Positions 10,135 through 22,021 of a stretch of 64,000 bases of DNA are shown piece by piece; position 1 is the stretch's first letter; the number at the start of each line of letters is the position of its first letter. The notes beneath the pieces were generated by a model, which did no database searches, had not been told where the DNA came from, and saw nothing but the letters and a program-made list of their open reading frames with translations. This DNA comes from Acanthochromis polyacanthus. Lineage: Eukaryota > Chordata > Actinopteri > Pomacentridae. The stretch is from assembly GCF_021347895.1 (NCBI RefSeq), contig NC_067120.1, positions 25,343,361-25,407,360 of the forward strand, written 5' to 3'. The position numbers and the translations under genes were made by a program.

Positions 10135-13060
10135 TTACAGAAGTAATTTGTTCTGTAATGATCGCACACGCTGGGTGCTATCAGAGCCCATCTCCATGAA
10201 GAGGTGTTGAAATGCATCAAAAGTGTACTTGAGTCTCTTTGGATATGACATATTGAGAGCATACAGCAGTCCAAAAAGGTATGCAAGTGCAGTGGGAAGA
10301 TCTGGTACTTCATTCAGGACAATGGTCTCCTCCAAAATCAGAGCAATGTCCTGCACCATTACTGATGAAGTCGGTGCAACACCATCCTCCAGAACAAATA
10401 GTATGCCCACAGCCACTCCAGTCCCAGATAGCAAACTATGGGTGAATCAATGTTGAATCTATGTTGAGACCTAACGTCGAAATTACACAGAAAGCGCAAG
10501 GTTGATAAAATGTTGAGTCAACGTTTGCTTACATAGATTACATGTTTGCAAACATAGATTCAACATTAATTAAACACTGACCTGTCAAACATTTTAATTA
10601 AACCAAAATACAATGTAGATTCAATGGTATCTTTTAAACACAAACTTCAATGTTGACAAAATGTTGTTGAATCAACGTTGATCCAACCATCAGTCTTCAA
10701 CTGTAACCACAATTCAACCTTCTTAACCCTAATTCAACATTGATTTAACATCTTTTGCTATCTGGGTAAAGTGTGATTTATGGTTGAAAAGCAAACGTTG
10801 ACTCAACATTTTATCAACCTTGCGCTTTCTGTATAATTTCGACGTTAGGTCTCAACATAGATTCAACATTGATTCACCCATAGTTTGCTATCTGGGGTGG
10901 TTGCCTCATCTTCGGGATCACACTCCTGTAAAACAAGAGCAGTATTTACATTAGATTTTAGGTCAAATATTTTACTACAGTACAAACAACATGCTTACAT
11001 TACACGTTTCGGAAAGCAAAGAGAAATCTGTCAAAGGACTGCACATCTTCACCGGGTGAGTAATTAAAACTTTACATCTTACTGTGTCAGAGTATTAGCG
11101 TCTGATGACACTGATACAAACAAATGAAAGCTGCAAAACTCCTGTGACCTTTCTATTATGTTTTATGAACATAGATTCAAAAGGTGTTAAAATATGGAGG
11201 TGCCATGGATGTCAAACTTTGAGGACTTATACAACAAAAACTGAACTAGGGATGATAACTTTTGTTCAGCACATCCTCCTCTGTCATATACTACATCCTG
11301 AAGTAAATGTGCGTGGTGTGGGCGTGTGTGTCGCAAAATATCAATAAACTACATTCTTGGGGGCATTCATGCCGGATGATAGAGGTTGCTTCTCTGAGAG
11401 TGTCCTGATAAAATACCTGGGTACAGCACTAGAGCACTTATGTGGGCATGTCAAAATCAAAATGCATTCTTTTTGCGATATGAAGTACTTACGAGACTTT
11501 GTCTGAACAAATCTTTGGGGTCCTCCCGAAGGAAAACTGGAAGGCCTCGAAGCGCAGCATCTTGGCGATGTCTGACAATGGTCTACAAATAAACACTGTA
11601 TTTAGTTTTTTTTTTTTTAAGTTTTCAAACAAAGAAAATTATTCCACATGACATGATTAAAATAAAATGTTTCCAACATTGTACCTCATCATCAAGCTTA
11701 TCCAAGACATCTTCCATTTCCTTTCCAAAAGCTCCTTTTCGGGCACGATACAGTCGCAGAAGTTTCGGTGTGTATTTGTCCACAGCCATTCTGAATGTTC
11801 CCAGCAAGTCCTTGTTTGTGATGTGGAAAACTCCTCACATATCTGCCAAAACACATCAGGATATGTACAAATCAGAATAATTAATAAGAATTCAAAATAA
11901 CATTACACACATAAAAAAAAACAAGGGAACAGAAAAGCAAACACGTACCTGTTCTTTAAAGAACAAAGCTGGCCATCTATTTTGGACTTCCACCACCATT
12001 GGTTGCTCCTCCACTATCTCTCTTCTCCTTAGGGAAAATGTTAAGTCCATCTTCTCCCTCACAAGTGAATGATCAAATCATGCTTTCTTGGATGCTTCCA
12101 CCAAGAGAAGTCTTTGTTCCTCAAGTGACGCATCATCTTGTTGTTGTGGATGTTGAGGAACATAGTTTACTTCTCCACGTCTAGCTCTCTTAAGTGTGTA
12201 TTTAGTTGTATCCCCATCTACTCTTCTCTTTTTATTAACAGACACTTCACTGCAACCTGCCTCTCGCAGCTTTGCTCTGTAATTATTGAGCTTGTTTCGA
12301 ATGCTAACCAACCATCCCTCATATCCCTTGCCTTTACCAGGCTCCTTTAGGCAAGGGTACTTGAGTATCAGAGCTGAAGCAATAGATTCAATTTCACCAT
12401 GCTCTGGATAGGCCTTGATGTCAAAAGCTGACTGAGCAATTTTGTCAAGAATTTCAATCTTCATGTCTTTTGACACATCAATGCTGATTTGGGTCTTTTT
12501 ATATGTTTCATTGCCTTTTCTCAATTTCAACTCTACATCAAGAGATAAATCAGGGATAGGAAATGGATCAGGCCACTCTGAGAGGCTGCGCAGATACCTT
12601 GGAGAAAGGCTGTTTGCCTGGCTTTCAGAAGAGCTCATGCTCACAGTGTCCAGGGATGATATGGAACCAAGAGACTGGCTGTCATTTTCAGCATGCTGAG
12701 AGCCTTTTTTCCACTGTATGTGGAGGACAGCGCGGCTATCAGGTAGCTCTGAAATGTCTGACAAATTACAGAGTGCATTTTGGAAATCAGGGTCTTCACA
12801 CTGTAACGAAAAGTCTCCTTGGAGTTGTAATTTTTCTTTGAGAAGATCAATGAGGGCATCCACTGTTTCTGGAACTTGAGACAACTGAACACGCCATGCT
12901 TCCCCTTTTGAGATTACAACTCGAAGTAGCAGTGCCTGAGACAAAAAAAAAAGATAAATACATTAACTCACAAAGCTTTGTTAGAAGGATGAACAGTTAT
13001 GATGAATTTCAAGATGCATACTTACCATTTTCCTTCTTTAATACAAACGTTGTGATGGAG
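10135..13060 (-). pseudogene. SAMD3-like gene (fish-expanded family), triply disrupted
   Basis: Five exons by splice signals. Exon 1 ends in ATG at 13026-13028. Exon 2 is 12935-11949, exon 3 11842-11685, exon 4 11582-11493, exon 5 10925-10135 (TAA at 10135-10137). Exon 2 opens MALLLRVVISKGEAW, a PB1-like N-terminus, and later has YPEHGEIESIASALILKYP and NKLNNYRAKLREAGC. Exons 3-5 give HITNKDLLGTF, LRGLPVFLRED and LPTALAYLFGLLYALN. This order matches proteins annotated in fish as sterile alpha motif domain-containing 3-like, whose function is unknown to me. Three lesions: an in-frame TGA at 12078-12080, a one-base deletion near 11830 (EEF to HITNKD), and a 474-bp MITE inside exon 5. Splice signals are intact, so inactivation is recent. 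Confidence 0.75.
10423..10896. mobile_element. 474-bp palindromic MITE inside exon 5
   Basis: The termini are inverted copies starting CCCAGATAGCAAACTATGGG. The arms run about 100 bp (ATGTTGAGACCTAACGTCG near each end). The dinucleotide GT flanks both sides (10421-10422 and 10897-10898). Removing the MITE and one GT rejoins exon 5 in frame (ATTGVAVGILFVLE). No transposase is encoded. The superfamily is uncertain. Confidence 0.88.
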
Positions 13061-13939
13061 CGAGTCCATCTCTAAGTGTCGACAGGCCAGGAGAGCCTGT
13101 CTCCTCCTCAGCGTACTACGCGGCGCCAAATTCATTTCCACAAACACCGACAATATACTCGTTTCATGCCATTTAATTAGCGCATTTTCCATCGTGTCTA
13201 AGGGTGCACACTTAGAAACGTTGGTCATTTCCATCTTAAACATGCTAATTTCCACACTCACCTTCCGTGTTGCGAGACGCTGTGCTCTGCGTCCTCTCCT
13301 CTCGCGCTCGGGATGCGCACTGGCAAAACCTGGCTGTTTCCGCTACGATAGATTAAATATCCCGTTCTCATGCACACTGCGGATCATGTGATTCCAAAAG
13401 AGGCGCACCTTAGCAATTAAGGGTTTTCTGATGAGTATAAGGTTTTATATGAAGGGTTTTGGGGCTGGTGGTTTCTGTTATACATGTGGAAATTGTGCAG
13501 GCATAGCATGTCACCCATTTACTTGTAGAAATGGAGTTTTCTTTAGTTTTCTGTCTTGGGGGTGTATCCCGGGAGGAGCCAGCGGGGTATATAGGGAGCT
13601 TCCCCGCTCCACAAGTGAGTCGGCTACCGGTTACATAGGAGCCCATGGGCTCTGTCTGAGTGATGCAGAAATTAAAGGGGAAATAGGTTTTTTTGGTTAA
13701 AAGTTGGGTTTTAACTTTTGATGGACTTTTTACATTTTGGGTCATTTCCACTGTTAATATTTATTCATATATATATATTTTTGGCACCTTTTTTTGCACT
13801 GTTCAGCACTAAATAAAACACGTTAAAACGCAGTTTTTGCCATTCTCAATTTTTTGTGAAGAATCCCGCCACAAACGTGCTCTCAGTGTCACCCAAAGCT
13901 TCCCTCCAACATAATAAGCTGTCAAAGGGTGATAATGAG
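13061..13939. other. Promoter side of the SAMD3-like gene and intergenic sequence
   Basis: 13061-13400 is moderately GC-rich with several CpGs and should hold the 5' UTR and promoter of the minus-strand gene. 13420-13870 has a TATATAG at about 13589 and AATAAA at about 13811, an LTR-like spacing, but I could not find LTR termini. Confidence 0.35.
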
Positions 13940-16506
13940 TCAGTTCATTGGCATCCAGAACAAATAGTTCTGCATAATCACTGTCTTCAACTTCAAATGG
14001 TGCTCAAAGTACCACACAGTAAGTCTTTTTGACAGGAAAGACACTTTATCAGAACAGACTAAAATGCTCAATATCTTGGAAAACTCTGGCTGTCCAAATC
14101 TCTGCCCTGACATGATTATCATGTTTTGAGCATATTCTGTTCCAAACAGCTGTACTTTACAGGACATATTGACAATGTCAGCATTTGGAAATTTGGCCAG
14201 AATAGCATTTCTGCAGGGAGAATCCAAAGATGACACTCGAACAGCTTTCACTTTTTCAGTGTTGATATCAGACTTAAAGAGGCTCTGCCCATCCAAATGG
14301 TAGGCCATCAATTGCTGATGTTTTGTAGCTAAGGAGAGAAGCAAATTCTTTGTATTATGCACATTACGAGCAACTTTCTTGAAGAGACCATGTTTGGATT
14401 CAAACCTCATAGTCCAGAGATCGACCAATGGGCCAAAACAGCGTATGAGGTGTGGGTAATGCTCAATAATATGATGTTTTGGTTTCAAAACAAAGGTGGG
14501 GAATGTTGCTTTCACTAGTGAGCGGTGATCTGACAGCTTAAATGTTAGGTAACACAATGCCTCCTCTGTGAACTTATCAGACACAACAATTTCCACTATC
14601 TCTTTAAGATCCATTAGAATTTCCCATGACGGTTCATTTACCGGAACAATGTCACCAATCATGAGTGGCAGCAGTCTCAACAATGCCCAATTTTCATGTC
14701 CATTTCCCCCGATAGAATGTTTGGAGAAAGCTGCTTTTGGAATAATCTTTGGTTTGTTGACTTTGTCAGAGTTTTTGTAGGGGAATGACCTAATAATATG
14801 ATTAAGCCTATCAAGTGTGAAAAAGCTCTTCGAAATTAAGTCTTGCAGACACAAAGATAACTCAATTGGAATTACTCCTTCAAATAAATCGTGCAAAATA
14901 TCTGGAGGGAATCCTGTCACAGGATGGAAAAAAGAAAGGTGCTTGCTTAGTACACACTCTCCTTTCACTCCATTCACGCTCTTAAGAGCTGGATTTTGGT
15001 GGAGCTCTTCAACACATCTATTGTGCTGCTCCACAGTTCTCAAATGGAAGTCACTTGCTTTCACAGTTGCTATCTGACTATGACTGACCAAACAAAAACG
15101 ACAAAATTTATCTACACTGAAACTTTCTTGGAATCCTGCTAAACTGTGTGCTCCTAGGTTATCTGCACAGACACAGAAAAGTTTTACTCTAAAGTTCTCT
15201 GAGAGATCTGCTCCATACTCTTCAATGAATTTCAGATCCTTCAACAATGGTTCCAGATATCTTTCATAACCAAATTTCTTCACATCAATACTTTTTCCTA
15301 ATGCTGCCAACTGGATAGAAGTAAGACTAGCCCGGAACTTTGCTGGTAAATTTAAAACAATCCAATAGACACCTACTACTTTATGAATCTTCCTTGATGT
15401 ACCCAAAGGATTGCAAACTTCGAATTCATCAATGTAAGAGCTAAAGTGATGTCTTTTTCTGTGTCTGTACAAGTATTACTCTGTTTAAAGTAATAGCTAT
15501 CCTGGAATGATCGGAATACACCAGCTACGTGCTCTTGTCTGAAACTCAGTACACTGACAAAATCAGGACGCCTCAATAGATTCTGGAGAACTGCTTTCAG
15601 GGGTACGTAGACAAATTTATTTTTGCTGTTTTGTTGGTAAAGATATTCTACTGGTTCAATGAAAGGGAAATTCTGCTTGAAATACTGGTTCCTTCTGTAG
15701 TCTGTAGATAGACAGCCCTTCCCTGATGTTGTTACAAGTAATGGATTGGACAAAAACACAGATTCCACTATATCTTGAATAAGACTGTTGTCAGTAGCAA
15801 TGTTGTGCTTTTGAAGGACCTCAGCTACAGACTGAAAACAATGGGACTTTGAAGCTGTAAGTATATCATTGGTTTCCTCAACTATTTCCTGAACTGCACT
15901 TCGGGAGACATGTAAGACTGTTTGCAAAGACAGTAAATGTTTTGCAATGTTATGTTCTATTGATTCATAAGGTATAAACTCTAAAGAATCAGTCTGAGCC
16001 TCCCCTGAAAAGCTGCCAGAATCTCTCTGTAAAGATGTTGAGGCTTCACCGGTCACCTTAGGAACACCAACTAACTCACTTGCACTAGAGTGAAGAACAC
16101 TCCTTAGGCCACTGATTGTGTGCCCTTTGTGCTTCCTGCTTCTGTGTGAGCTAAATCCTGAGTAACTATTTGTTTTAAATTGATCATCTAAAAAAGGACA
16201 CTGAATTGTTTCCTGAACTTTTAGATGATTTCCAAGATGCTTTGTGATATCTCCTTCGGAACACAATTGATGGAAATCACAAAGCATACATTTAAAAATT
16301 ATGCCCGACTGATGACTTTGCTGACCTTTGCTGTGAACTCTAGATAAATGTGATTTCAGAGCTCCCCGAGTCCTAAAAACACATACACAGGTGGAATGGA
16401 CACAAGGCCAATGATGAGGTCTTCGATGATGCACTTCGTAGTGTCGGATAAGGTTTCCCACGTTTCCCGTGAATGAACAGAGCTTGCACTGCATGTGGTT
16501 TTCCCT
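13940..16506 (-). pseudogene. C2H2 zinc-finger / Tnp2-like transposase-derived gene with one frameshift
   Basis: A coding region on the minus strand that starts after an acceptor (TTTATTTATAG, about 16507), with first ATG at about 16497 (MQCKLCSFTG). The N-terminal 110 residues hold C2H2-type fingers (CKLCSFTGNVGNLIRHYEVH, CMLCDF...HLGNH). The C-terminal 510 residues have VCADNLGAHSLAGF, a FPPDILHDLFEGV block and MRFESKHGLFKK, which resemble the acidic-residue motifs of Tnp2/EnSpm-type (Plavaka-like) transposases. The two halves overlap in different frames: near 15455 the frame slips by -1 at GAAAAAG, so a single base loss separates the N-terminal ORF (stop 15376) from the C-terminal ORF (15472-13940). 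Other than that it is open. Function in the host is unknown. Confidence 0.65.
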
Positions 16507-16524
16507 CCCTATAAATAAAAACAA

Positions 16525-17800
16525 TAGTCAAGAACAGGTTGGGGAAAAACTTAAATATGTAAAACATAATCATTGGAAAATTTGCTGCAAGCAGATATAC
16601 ATAATATTTTATTAGGCATCAACTGGTGGTTTTACATGCATGCAACAGATCTAGGGTTTAACATAACTTCTCAACTGTATACAGAACGGCACCAACGTGG
16701 CGTATTAACGTATTTCATGCGCTTGCATAAAACGCGCGCACTGTGACAGCTGCATTTTGAAAATGTCCGATGTCATGCTATGCCAATGTATCACAGCAAT
16801 GTCCCGCAGCACCGCGAGTGAAATGGCGTGCTGGCGGGCAGCCGAGTGACACAGGCGGCAGGCAGGTGAAACGAGGGCGGCAGAAGAGGAAAGCACCGCT
16901 GAGACTTTGCTTGTGTGACTAAATGCACGACTGTCAAACAAGTCGTGAGGGAACACAAAGCTAGGTTAACTTTCTAGCATGCAGGCTAGTAATGTTAGCT
17001 AAACTGAGAAGCTAACCAATTTACTCAGACACATTCGATATTCATTTATATAATGTCAACACGTACATTTTTAGACAAAATACTTACTTTCACATTTTGA
17101 CGGAAGCTTATACCGGATTCAAATCGGCGTATTACTTTCTCCTCCAACTTCTCTCCTTCAGTGCAGTACTCCCGCAGTCTGTGTGTGCTACCAGACAGAC
17201 CGCACTTGCCCTGCGCCAGTGGGGCAATGTCGGAGCTGCATTATGAGTATTTTTTTTGGCTTTGTTGTACCAACAACAAATTGCAAATCCTGGTAATTTA
17301 CAATAACATATTTTTTCATGATTGAGGTGCACCTTATTGCTTTAACATTTATTTTTTAGTTAGATATTAAATATTTAATTTTCCATGTTCAAACCGTTTA
17401 GTATACACACTCTGGTGAATAGATTGTCGTTGTCTTTTTTACAGTGCTGACGCACTGCAGTGACAAGTTTGCCGGGCAGCGCTGCGTGAAATGCCGTGGA
17501 TCCCGCAGCTTATTTATATACAGATACATTCATGAGTTACTTTGCATTGACCATTCATGGTAAAATGTGGATGTGTTGTGGGCAGAATGTGAGGTGGATC
17601 CACCTGTGCAATCTTCCAGCTGGTGTGTGATTTATCAAGAAATTGCATGCAGCTGTGCTTACGCGAAGTTTTATAAATCAGGGGTGAAGGGCATACGCCC
17701 TTTTCGTATTATAGGCGTACGCAAACTTTAGTATGAATCCTATGCAATGTTTTATAAACGAGGCCCCTGCACTTTTTTTTTGTTATTTGTGGCACTCAGA
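16525..17800. other. Upstream region, no recognised coding sequence
   Basis: 16680-17240 is CpG-containing and may be the promoter of the minus-strand finger gene. 17560-17775 (ending TTTATAAACGAGGCCCCTG) looks like an old fish repeat of unknown class. Confidence 0.35.
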
Positions 17801-18165
17801 GTTGTTCATTTGCCCATATGGCATTGTCAGAAATGCAGCATTTTGTAAAGAAATGCCGCATTTGTTTATTAGTTATTGATTATCAGAAATCATAGCAACA
17901 TAGAATCTGTCCATTTAATATACCCACAAACAAAATGACCTTGCACTGAGCACAGGCGTGTGATATGCATGTGCATGTTATGTATGGATATCAAATCGCG
18001 TGACCTAAATATGTAGCGGCTGGCGGAATTGATGGGACCCGGAAACACCCTAACAATTTAACAACTGTTCCTTGTATCATTTCCAAAAGAAAAGTTCTAA
18101 AATCCGCAGTGGTGGATTTGTAATAGGATCGGAATTGTGTGATCATCAGTGTAGCAAGACTGCAA
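17800..18165 (-). repeat. Interspersed repeat R2, copy 2 (inverted)
   Basis: Reverse complement of the 5490-5700 copy, including ACCCACAAACAAAATGACC and the TGCAAGG/GCACAGGCGTGTG junction, with extra sequence around 18010-18080. Confidence 0.7.
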
Positions 18166-20108
18166 AGGCTCTGGAATTCCTGAGCTGATCAAAACTCAGG
18201 TAAGCTCTCCCTCTCCAGCACTGACCAACACCCATCTCTATAGGAAGATTGAGACATTTGTATTTCTGTAGATTTTCATTCACAGAAGGATGGAGCTCCT
18301 GTGAACATTTAAACCCCTGGAATAACTTCTTCTTTTTAAAAGACAATGACTTTCAATTATATGCTATGGATGTTTGTTTAATGAACTTTCATGCTAAAAT
18401 CCCTTTTCAGCTTTAGGAGACCCTCAGCCGGAGACGTCTCTGCATTCCACAGATCAGATAACAAGTCGTAAAACTTTATGGCAGAAGGCTGGAACAGAGA
18501 GAGACACTTTCTTAACTGAAGAAACTAATTACTTCAAAGTTCATATTTCTGAGATTTATTTTGTTCTTTCCTGATTACCAAAGTTATAGTGAGATTATAT
18601 TGTACATCATATCCGAATTTGACAGTTATATCTTTCACAGAAGCTGATTATTAATTTGTGATGTTTAATCTGATTCCTTCTTTATTACTCCATTTAGGTT
18701 GAATGATGACCATCGTATTTACCTGTTACCAAATCTCTGACTTGTTGTTATATTTTCACTGTAATACATATTTTTAATGTCATAAACATAAACATATAGT
18801 TATGAATGAAATGATTCACATAATATGAACATATGTATTAATCTACACATTTAGGAACATGCCTGTCTCTTTCACACAACTGAAATATGGTGGAGAGATA
18901 GACAGATCGCGTTTTAATCGTTTAATATCCCAATGTTTTAATTCCCTCTGGAGTAGTTTTCCATCTCTCCTCTTTGAGACAAAGGAAGGGGTCATGTTAC
19001 CACCCAGAGATTCACGCCGAAGCTTCCCTCCGCCTTGGGGTCCTCCCATGGTCCCTTTGGCCTGATATAAGCCTAAGCAGCCCCCACCTTCGCTCTCTTG
19101 CTATCTTAGCCCTCTTGCTCTCTTACCGACCGTCTCTCTTACCCGCTTCACTTCCCTTTCTTCACTACCTGAGGAATCCATAACAGAGATTCACATTATT
19201 TTCTTACCTAAAGCGCGTTTTTCCTATCTTTGAAATTCCCTCACCATCTAAGTTTGTTAACTATTTATCTTTTAATGTTTTTGTAACTTAAGGAGACATT
19301 TTGCTCGTTATTCGTTTTAATCTGAAGAACCGATTCAGAACCAGCATTTATTTTTCTTAATTTTGACCGTTTTTCATCAACACCCATTTTTCTTGGCTAA
19401 AGCCTGAGAACCATCATTTTTAAGCACTCAGCTGAGAACTCCGGAGACCTGCTGGATCAGGTCTTTGCATAGAACCGATCAACCCGCGGCAGGACATCCA
19501 GGCGGCCATAACGACGACACACCGCTCCGAACCTGCAAGTCCAGACGGTTGTGCTGCGAATCTGAAGGCCCCACCAGTCCCAGCCCATGACGGTTCACTT
19601 CAATAACTCCAGCTGAGTTTGCTCTGATTCCATTCTATGGGTGATGTACTAACCGCTTGGTCATTTAATTCATTTAATCAATTTATTCTTTTACAAATCA
19701 TTAGAATTCTTAATCCAAATTACCGGTTACCTCGTCAGGTTAGCTCTGGCTAATCCTCACCATATTTCCTTCTCTCTCACACCTACTTACACACACACTC
19801 CCACATTCCACGCACACACGTAGTCCTGCACGCACACACACACACCATATCTACATTGTACATAGTTCACTTGTCATTATTTTCATAGAATAGTTAATAA
19901 ATACCTCATTTTAGATCAAACTACAGTCTCAAGTGTTTCTTTGTGTAGAATGTGGTCAATTTAACCGAGGATTCAAGACTTTTTGACATGAGATTGATCA
20001 AAATTTTTATGAATATTAATTTTTTATTAAAATTAATATTTTTCCCTAGAGATCTAGGGTGGTGCCCCAATTATTAATAACGAGAGCTATAAATCATAAT
20101 GTAGTACC
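18015..20108 (+). mobile_element. Possible solo LTR (weak)
   Basis: The segment starts TGTAGCGGC and ends CCGCTACA, contains a TATAAG near 19065, a pyrimidine-rich stretch and an AATAAA near 19899. Its end (CCCTAGAGAT...GCTACA) resembles the end of the X-specific block at 47013. No target duplication was found and the left end overlaps R2 copy 2, so the borders are doubtful. Confidence 0.3.
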
Positions 20109-20149
20109 GCTACATCAGCAGGCAGCTGACGTAGTATTCACTTGTAGTC

Positions 20150-20327
20150 ATACAAGTCTTCAATGCCAAAATCCAATCAGTGGGTCCTAGTGACATTTCT
20201 GACTTTCACTGAAAATTCATCCAAATCTGTTTATCCATTTTCGAGTAATGTTGCTAACAGACAGACAGACAAACAGACAATCAAACCAACGCAGGTCATT
20301 AAATAACTCTGCCGCATTCTTTGGCGG
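20150..20327 (-). repeat. Interspersed repeat R1, copy 2, split by a hAT element
   Basis: Inverted R1 (GACATTTCTGACTTTCACTG, GTAATGTTGCTAACAG). It is interrupted at 20327 and resumes at 22022 after the hAT insertion. Confidence 0.7.
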
Positions 20328-22013
20328 TAGGGTTACCACCTGTCCCTTAAAATACGGAATCGTCCTTTATTTGACAATTAATTGTAGCATCCTGTATTGA
20401 TTCAATATGGGACGCAAATTGTTCCGTATTTTCATAAATGTCCCATACAAGTCTGTCACACACGTATCAAAACTGCTTTATAAACAAAACAAAAAAACAG
20501 GAAATATTAAGGGCAGCCAGTTTCATCTTCGTTAGACCTATGTAGCAAGGACCCGATGCGAGGTCCAGCGGATACACTTTTGTCTTGTCACGGGTTTCCT
20601 GGTTACAGACGCTGCTGCTCCCGCGAGTTTAAAAATGTCTACACCCAAAACTCCACCACATCCAAAGAAGCAAAAACATTTTCAAAAGCACAGACTGGAA
20701 GACTGGAACCCCTGGTAATAGATACAGGGCAAACTGTGGTTTCTGTTGCTCATAGACTAGCTGAAGTAAGGCAGCATCAGGAGACCAACATGTAAGAAAC
20801 ATGAGAACAGAGAGAACCCAACCAGCAGGTCACAGTTCATCATCATCTAATCATCTCCTGAAGTCCCTTTGGTAAGGGACATCAGTACATGGTTGTGAAT
20901 TTACCAGAGGATGATTATAGTCAGACTAATGTGGCCGTAGACTCTACAGTATTTTAGTTACTCAATAAATGCCTAAGTTGTTTAATAGTACTTTAAATGC
21001 TTTTAATTTTTTTAAATATCATTTATTTAATAGCCTATATGTGATTAATAAATGGCTTTTACCTATCTAAACAAAAACTCACTCAGAACTCTGATATGTT
21101 AACGGCACTAAATATATAAGTCAGTAAATACATTCATACACACATAAGTAAGTTAATACATTCATTGTGTTAAGAAAAGATTTAGATGAAAAAAATATCT
21201 GTAGAGAATTTCTTTGTACAGCATTCTGCATTCAATTGTTTATGTTTTTGCAGAATCCAGTATGGTTGGCCGTTACGTTTTATTAGTATGGTTTCACTGT
21301 TTAAAATGATGCCACATCTTTTTAGACAGATCCTGTGATCATAAAACAATACCAAACTCTTAGTTTTGCGTTAATAAAGCACTTAAAGCTTTAAGTATAA
21401 CTACATGCTTTTTTCAAAATTAAATATACCACTCCTTGAGTGGTAGTGGCCCCGCGTTTGGTAAAGTTGGAAAGATATTCACAGATTCAAACTTCCAGCA
21501 TCAGTAACTCATTAGATATAGGTTGTCAAAACATTAACAATGCCTCTTTCCCATCGTTGTAAGGCAGATGATGTGCTACAAGCCCAGTTTTATCTAAAGT
21601 AGCTGTCTTTCAAGTTGCAGAAATAATGTTGGTGTCTATGGAGGGAACAGGTACGGTCCGCAAATTGCAAAACCGCTGCAACAGCGAAGAGAGACACAAA
21701 TATTCAATAACCTCACTCTGATACACTGCAGTGTCAACAGAACCACTGCAGCCTTCAACTGGCTCCAGTTGACACCAGTGTCATTCCTGCAGCTTGAAAG
21801 ACAGCTACTTTTGATAAAACTGGGCTTGTAGCACATTATCTGCCTTACAATGAATCGAAAGAGGCATCGTTTATGTTTTAACAATGTATGTCTAATGAGT
21901 TATTGATGCTGGAAGTCTGAATCTGTGAATATCTTTTCAATTTTACTGAACTGTGGCCCCGAGGAGTCGTGGTGGGCGTCCTTTATTTTCATTTCTGAAA
22001 GGTGGCAACCCTA
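20328..22013. mobile_element. Non-autonomous hAT element
   Basis: Perfect 8-bp duplication TTTGGCGG at 20320-20327 and 22014-22021. Termini TAGGGTTACCACCT (left) and its near inverse AGGTGGCAACCCTA (right). 1686 bp. Near 20635-20718 the plus strand keeps a transposase N-terminus (MSTPKTPPHPKKQ, then KHRLEDWNPW and a stop), so the copy cannot make transposase. A large internal inverted repeat (21466-21630 against about 21745-21942, 110-bp spacer) can fold back. Confidence 0.88.
21466..21942. repeat. Large inverted repeat inside the hAT element
   Basis: Arms share GATATTCACAGATTCA, ATGTGCTACAAGCCCAG and AGCTGTCTTTCAAG in mirrored order. Arm length is about 160-200 bp with scattered mismatches. 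Confidence 0.8.
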
Positions 22014-22021
22014 TTTGGCGG

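Noticed and set aside
10135..10434. Separate 99-residue gene starting MLSGTGVAVG
   Set aside because: It is the tail of exon 5 of the SAMD3-like gene; the first residues come from the MITE end.
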